A stretch of 50,987 bases of DNA. Source: Amycolatopsis acidicola (GTDB lineage Bacteria; Actinomycetota; Actinomycetes; Mycobacteriales; Pseudonocardiaceae). Within the stretch, counting starts at the first letter, position 1; every line of letters begins with the position of its first letter. The stretch is taken from positions 1 through 50,987 of the forward strand of contig NZ_VMNW02000067.1 of NCBI RefSeq assembly GCF_007713735.2, read 5' to 3'. Below the pieces are notes generated by a model that was not told where the DNA came from, did no database searches, and saw nothing but the letters and a program-made list of their open reading frames with translations. Shown here piece after piece: positions 47,092 to 50,987 of the stretch. A program made the position numbers and the translations under genes.

Positions 47092-48558
47092 ATGTCGTCC
47101 TACAAGGGCCGGCACCGGCGCCGCCGTCGCCAGCTCGTTTCCGGCGCGGCGGCGGCCATCGCGGTGGCCGGCGGGGTCGCCTTCGCCGCGGTCCCGGGCA
47201 CGGCCAGCGCCGAAGGCCTCAGCGCGGTCTACACGAAGACCGGCGACTGGGGTTCCGGGTACAGCGGCCAGTACGAAGTGACCAACCCGACCGACGGCGC
47301 GATGACCGGCTGGACGCTCACCTTCACCCTGCCCGCCGGCGCGAAGCTCACCTCGCTGTGGAACGCCGCGTACCACGTCGACGGGCAGCAAGTGACCGTC
47401 ACGCCGCCCACGTGGCAGGCCGCGATCGCCCCGAGCGGTTCCCTCGACATCGGGTTCGTCGTCTCCGGCGGCGCAGGAGACCCGGCCGCGTGCTCGATCA
47501 ACGGCGCCGACTGCACCACCGGCAGCGGCGGCACCGTGCCCACCACGACGACCGCCCCACCCGCTTCGACGACCACCGCCCCGCCCAGCTCGTCCACGAG
47601 TGCGCCGGTGACCAGCTCCAAAACGTCATCCACGACTTCCCCGGCGCCTGTGACCGAGGCTTCCGGCAGGTTCTCGCCGTACGTGGACACCTCGCTCTAC
47701 CCGGCCTACGACATGCTCGGCACCGCGGACGCCACCGGGGTCAAGAACTTCACCCTCGCCTTCGTGCTCTCCAGCGGCGGCTGCACGCCGAAATGGGGCG
47801 GCACCACGGAACTGAACACCGACGGCGTGCCCGGCGAGATCGACCAGCTGCGCGCGAAGGGCGGGGACGTCCGGGTTTCCTTCGGTGGCGCGAACGGCAC
47901 CGAGCTCGCGCAGGCGTGTTCCGACGTCTCCTCGCTCGCGGCGGCCTACAGCAAGGTGATCAGCACCTACGGACTGACCAAAGTGGACTTCGACATCGAG
48001 GGCGGCGCGCTCGCCGACACCGCGGCCAACACCCGCCGCGCGCAGGCGATCGCGCAGCTGCAGAAACAGGGGCAGCTCGACGTCTCCTTCACGCTGCCGG
48101 TGCTGCCGTCCGGGCTCACCCAGGACGGCGTGAACCTGGTGCGGAACGCGAAGGACAACGGCGTCACGGTCAACTCGGTGAACGTGATGGCGATGGACTA
48201 CGGCGACGGGGCGGCCCCGAACCCGGACGGCCGGATGGGCCAGTACGCCATCGACGCGGCCACCGCCACCCAGGCCCAGATCAAGGGCGTGCTCGGCCTT
48301 TCCGACGCCGACGCGTGGTCGCACGTCGCCGTCACGCCGATGATCGGGGTCAACGACACGGCCAGCGAGGTCTTCCGGGTCTCGGACGCCCAGCAGCTGA
48401 CCGACTTCGCCACCGGCAAGAACCTCGCGTGGCTCGCGATGTGGTCCGCCACCCGCGACCAGCCCTGCCCCGGCGGCGCCACCGGGTACGCGCAGGCCAC
48501 CTGCAGCGGCATCGACCAGCAGGCACTGGACTTCACCAAGGCGTTCGGCGCCTTCTGA
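47092..48558 (+). CDS. Secreted GH18 chitinase with N-terminal CBM2
   Basis: 488 aa. A very basic start (KGRHRRRRR) and hydrophobic core end near GTASA. Residues ~42-140 are a cellulose/chitin-binding CBM2 (YTKTGDWGSGYSGQYEVTNPTDGAMTGWTLTFTLP ... PPTWQAAIAPSGSLDIGFV) with its Cys and Trp. After a TTT/PPSS linker, the GH18 domain (~200-488) has catalytic VDFDIEGG (D299, D301, E303). MDYGDG and WLAMWSATRDQ are further conserved sites. Binding-module type and position differ from the first chitinase, so the two enzymes probably attack different chitin forms. Confidence 0.94.
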   Translation: MSSYKGRHRRRRRQLVSGAAAAIAVAGGVAFAAVPGTASAEGLSAVYTKTGDWGSGYSGQYEVTNPTDGAMTGWTLTFTLPAGAKLTSLWNAAYHVDGQQVTVTPPTWQAAIAPSGSLDIGFVVSGGAGDPAACSINGADCTTGSGGTVPTTTTAPPASTTTAPPSSSTSAPVTSSKTSSTTSPAPVTEASGRFSPYVDTSLYPAYDMLGTADATGVKNFTLAFVLSSGGCTPKWGGTTELNTDGVPGEIDQLRAKGGDVRVSFGGANGTELAQACSDVSSLAAAYSKVISTYGLTKVDFDIEGGALADTAANTRRAQAIAQLQKQGQLDVSFTLPVLPSGLTQDGVNLVRNAKDNGVTVNSVNVMAMDYGDGAAPNPDGRMGQYAIDAATATQAQIKGVLGLSDADAWSHVAVTPMIGVNDTASEVFRVSDAQQLTDFATGKNLAWLAMWSATRDQPCPGGATGYAQATCSGIDQQALDFTKAFGAF

Positions 48559-48571
48559 CCCGGGAGGGCTG

Positions 48572-49747
48572 ATGTTCAACCGACGTTCGTTCCTGCGCGG
48601 GGCCGGGGTGGCCTTGGTGGGGGCCCCGATCGGCGCGGCCGTGGTGGCCGCGCAGACCTCGGGCGGCGGCGCCCGCGCCGCCGGCACGGGGCTGCCGCTC
48701 ACCATCGTCAACCACACCTACCGCTACCCCAACGCGCAGATCTTCGTCTCCATCGTGGGCACGGACCTGAACACCGGGAAGCAGGTCTACGCCGAGGCGG
48801 ACGGCTCGACCAGTACGGTTTCCTTGTCGGACAACGGTTCCGACGGGTTCGCGGACCTGTCGATACCGCTCGCCGGTGACGGGGACACGAAGCTGGCCAT
48901 CCCGGCCGACATGTCCGGGCGCGTCTACTTCTCCATCGGTGACAAGGTGAAGTTCAAGGTCGTCACCGACGGGAACGGCAACGCCGCGCTGCAGTACCCG
49001 GCCGGCTGGGTGCCCGGCGATCCGAGCTACCACGTGCTGCACGATTTCGTCGAGTTCACGTACAACAGCTCGGGCATGTTCTGCAACACCACGATGGTCG
49101 ACATGTTCGGCATCCCGCTGGCGATCAAGCTCGACGGCGCGTCGAGCCAGACCACCGGCAGGCTCGTGGACGGCGGCCGCGACAAGATCTTCGCCGCGAT
49201 CAAGGGCAACGCCGATTTCGCCCCGCTCGTGGTGGACGACCTGCGGGTGATCGCGCCGGGGCACGGCATCGACACCGGGATCTTCCCGGCCACGTACTTC
49301 GACTCCTCCATCGACCAGGTGTGGCAGAAGTACGCGTCGGAGACGCTGACCGTGAAGGTGGACTCCGGCACCTACACCGGCCGGGTTTCCGGCGGGACGA
49401 TGCAGTTCTCCGGTGGCGTGGCGTCGTTCTCGAAGCCCACGACGCAGAATGTGTTCTACTGCGACGGCGCGCTGGCGGCCCCGAACGACGGGATCACCGG
49501 CCCGGTCGCCGCGGTGCTGGGCGCGGGCTTCAACCGCTCCACGCTGCTGACCCAGACGACGCAGCCCGCGACGGATCCGGCGACGTTCTACACCGGATCG
49601 GTCACCAACCACTACTCCCAGGCGATGCACGCGAACACCGTCGACGGCAAGGCCTACGGCTTCCCGTTCGACGATGTGGTCAGCCTGGCGTCGTACGTGC
49701 AGGACGGCGCCCCGTCGTCGTGCACTGTGGAACTGACGCCGTTCTGA
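48572..49747 (+). CDS. Secreted GH64 beta-1,3-glucanase
   Basis: 391 aa. NRRSFLRGAGVALVGAPIGAAVV is a Tat-type signal (RRSFLR). The mature protein matches laminaripentaose-producing GH64 glucanases: GLPLTIVNHTYRYPNAQIFVSIVG, HDFVEFTYNSSGMFCNTTMVDMFGIPLAI with the catalytic Glu and Asp regions, and YGFPFDDV near the end. It cleaves beta-1,3-glucan of fungal walls. It lies 13 bp after the chitinase stop on the same strand and is probably cotranscribed, giving a chitin-plus-glucan lytic pair. A strong hairpin terminator follows. Confidence 0.93.
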   Translation: MFNRRSFLRGAGVALVGAPIGAAVVAAQTSGGGARAAGTGLPLTIVNHTYRYPNAQIFVSIVGTDLNTGKQVYAEADGSTSTVSLSDNGSDGFADLSIPLAGDGDTKLAIPADMSGRVYFSIGDKVKFKVVTDGNGNAALQYPAGWVPGDPSYHVLHDFVEFTYNSSGMFCNTTMVDMFGIPLAIKLDGASSQTTGRLVDGGRDKIFAAIKGNADFAPLVVDDLRVIAPGHGIDTGIFPATYFDSSIDQVWQKYASETLTVKVDSGTYTGRVSGGTMQFSGGVASFSKPTTQNVFYCDGALAAPNDGITGPVAAVLGAGFNRSTLLTQTTQPATDPATFYTGSVTNHYSQAMHANTVDGKAYGFPFDDVVSLASYVQDGAPSSCTVELTPF

Positions 49748-49756
49748 CTGGGGGAG

Positions 49757-49795
49757 TCCCGGGCGGGCGCCGACGCCTCCGGTGCCCGCCCGGGA
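49757..49795 (+). terminator. Strong hairpin terminator after the glucanase gene
   Basis: CCCGGGCGGGC (49758-49768) pairs perfectly with GCCCGCCCGGG (49784-49794), extended by T49757-A49795, around a 15-nt loop. There is no U-tract. It ends the chitinase-glucanase transcript. Confidence 0.8.
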
Positions 49796-49847
49796 TCTCG
49801 CTACTGCGAATGGACCAATGCCTTGCGGGCGCCCGTAAGCTGCCGCG

Positions 49848-50987
49848 GTGGCCTTCACGACCTTGGCGGATCTGACCAACACGGAACGAAGACTCGTCGA
49901 CGCCGTCCTGGCGGGCACGGAGCTGGACCTGACCGGCGAAGATCGCCCGGTCCGCGGGGAGGCGCTGCGCTGGCTGCTCCTCGACGGGTTCCCGTGGCCC
50001 GGCGAGCGCAAGCCGGACCCGCGCGGTATCCGGTTGCGGGGCGCCACCATCGAGGACGGGCTCGATCTGGCCGAGGTGTCCTCGGACTTGCCGCTGCGGC
50101 TGGTGGACTGCCGGTCCGAAGGCGCCATCCGGCTCTCCGGCAGTCATCTGTCCACTGTGGACCTCAGCGGTCTGGTGGGCACCAGCGTGATCGCGGTGGA
50201 AGCGCGGATCGAACGCGGCGTGCTGCTCATCGGAGCCCGGCTGAGCTGCGACAGCGCCGAGGGGGCCGTGAACTTCGGCGGCGCGCGGATCGGTTCGGTG
50301 TTCGACGTGTCCGGCAGCCAGCTCACCAACCGGCACCGGGAGGGCCCGGTCTTCCAGGGCAACAACCTCCGCACGGGCGCCGGGGTGTTCCTCAACCGCG
50401 GCTTCCGCGCCGAGGGCGGCGGTCCGCTCGGGACGGTCCGGTTGTCGGGCGCGGAACTCGGCGGGCAGCTGAACCTGACCGGCGCGTGGCTGGCGAACCT
50501 GCACGGCCCGGCGCTGGTCGCGGACTACCTGAGCACGCGAAGCAACGTCATGATCAACCACGGTTTCCGGGCCGAGGGCAGGCACGAGACCGGCAGCGTC
50601 CGGTTCGTCGGGGCCCGCGTCGGCGGCAGGCTCATGTGCGAGGGCGGGCACGCGTTCGCGGTGCGGGCCGGGGATCTCGTGCTGAACCTGTCGCACGCGC
50701 ACGTGACGAGTGATCTGCTGCTGCCCGCGTCGTTCACGCCGGGACTGTTGCGCTTGGACGGACTGACCTACGACGGCGCCGTCCGGCACGCGAGCCTGCC
50801 CGAGTGGCTGGACATGCTGGGGAACCGCACTTCGCACTACGCCAGCCAGCCCTATCTGCAGCTCGCGCAGTCCTACCGCGGTTCCGGTCACGAGCGCGAC
50901 GTCCGCCGGATTCACGTTGCCCGGCAACGGGATCTGCTGCGCCGGGGCGGGCTGGACTTCTGGGGGCGGGGGTGGCACCGGCTCACC
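49848..50987 (+). CDS. Large repetitive protein, N-terminal 380 residues (3' end outside window)
   Basis: Open from GTG 49848 to the window end, in frame throughout. TAAGCT (49836-49841) ends 6 bp before the GTG, so it is probably leaderless. The N-terminus (FTTLADLTNTERRLVDAVLAG) is followed by pentapeptide-like/beta-helix-type repeats: RGIRLRGATIEDGLDLAEV, IRLSGSHLSTVDLSG, VNFGGARIGSVFDVSGSQL, VRLSGAELGGQLNLTGAWL, VRFVGARVGGRLMCEGG. Near the edge, QPYLQLAQSYRGSGHERDVRRIHVARQRDLLRRGG is followed by WGRGWHRLT, which in similar actinobacterial proteins precedes membrane segments. Such proteins are often loosely labelled membrane-associated oxidoreductases; I see no redox motif. Confidence 0.8.
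   Translation, partial: MAFTTLADLTNTERRLVDAVLAGTELDLTGEDRPVRGEALRWLLLDGFPWPGERKPDPRGIRLRGATIEDGLDLAEVSSDLPLRLVDCRSEGAIRLSGSHLSTVDLSGLVGTSVIAVEARIERGVLLIGARLSCDSAEGAVNFGGARIGSVFDVSGSQLTNRHREGPVFQGNNLRTGAGVFLNRGFRAEGGGPLGTVRLSGAELGGQLNLTGAWLANLHGPALVADYLSTRSNVMINHGFRAEGRHETGSVRFVGARVGGRLMCEGGHAFAVRAGDLVLNLSHAHVTSDLLLPASFTPGLLRLDGLTYDGAVRHASLPEWLDMLGNRTSHYASQPYLQLAQSYRGSGHERDVRRIHVARQRDLLRRGGLDFWGRGWHRLT

Overview
The window is 51 kb of very GC-rich, gene-dense chromosome with strong G/C third-position bias, GTG/TTG starts, many 1-8 bp start/stop overlaps and probable leaderless genes. Regulator-rich catabolic operons, chitinase genes with DasR/ChiR-type TGGTCT-N-GACC boxes, a GH64 glucanase and a fluoride riboswitch together suggest a soil actinomycete. 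My best guess is the Amycolatopsis/Pseudonocardiaceae group; this is inference, since no rRNA or phylogenetic marker lies in the window. No tRNA, rRNA, CRISPR array, prophage or intact transposase was recognised.

Layout. 1-3.3 kb: the end of a secreted CAP-domain protein, a repeat-bearing intergenic region, a winged-helix protein and two TetR regulators. 3.4-6.6 kb: kynurenine genes (kynU, kmo, an arylformamidase-like hydrolase) overlapping by 4 bp. 6.6-11.3 kb: a compact operon of amidohydrolase, class III CoA-transferase, citryl-CoA-lyase-like enzyme and a two-subunit LigAB-type extradiol dioxygenase, followed by a YqeY-like gene and a PcaR-type IclR regulator; matching CGGACA/TGTCCG dyads lie before the operon and before the regulator. 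12.8-19.8 kb: an RpiR/SIS regulator and an ABC sugar- or phosphoester-importer operon with a tyrosine-type phosphatase and a metallophosphoesterase embedded in it. 19.8-28 kb: mixed small genes, an ArsR-AHSA1 fusion with a clear promoter/operator, a P450, three decayed genes, a methyltransferase with an inserted beta-rich domain, and a sirtuin. 28-32.7 kb: a DUF1295 membrane protein, then a leftward group of Trp-repeat secreted peptide, polyprenyl synthase and zinc alcohol dehydrogenase, then an alpha/beta hydrolase and an 81-bp tandem repeat. 32.7-36.9 kb: a bioY-ligase-thiolase-bioM-bioN operon. 37-38.9 kb: a TMEM175-type channel gene and a fluoride-riboswitch-controlled crcB-DUF190-crcB operon. 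39-42.8 kb: a GlxA-type regulator, a DUF2269 protein, an S9 peptidase and a PspC protein. 42.9-49.8 kb: a chitinolytic/antifungal block of two GH18 chitinases flanking a two-component system, plus a GH64 beta-1,3-glucanase. The window ends inside a large repetitive gene.

The most unusual structures are: (1) a three-copy TAGG...CCTA element sitting exactly between convergent genes and supplying the TAG stop codon of both neighbours each time, best explained as a MITE with TA target duplication inserted into overlapping stop codons; (2) an over-represented palindrome, TCCACWGTGGA, that coincides with unusual Thr codons; (3) a repetitive Trp-containing secreted peptide next to a polyprenyl synthase gene; (4) the ring-cleavage operon with CoA-dependent steps.
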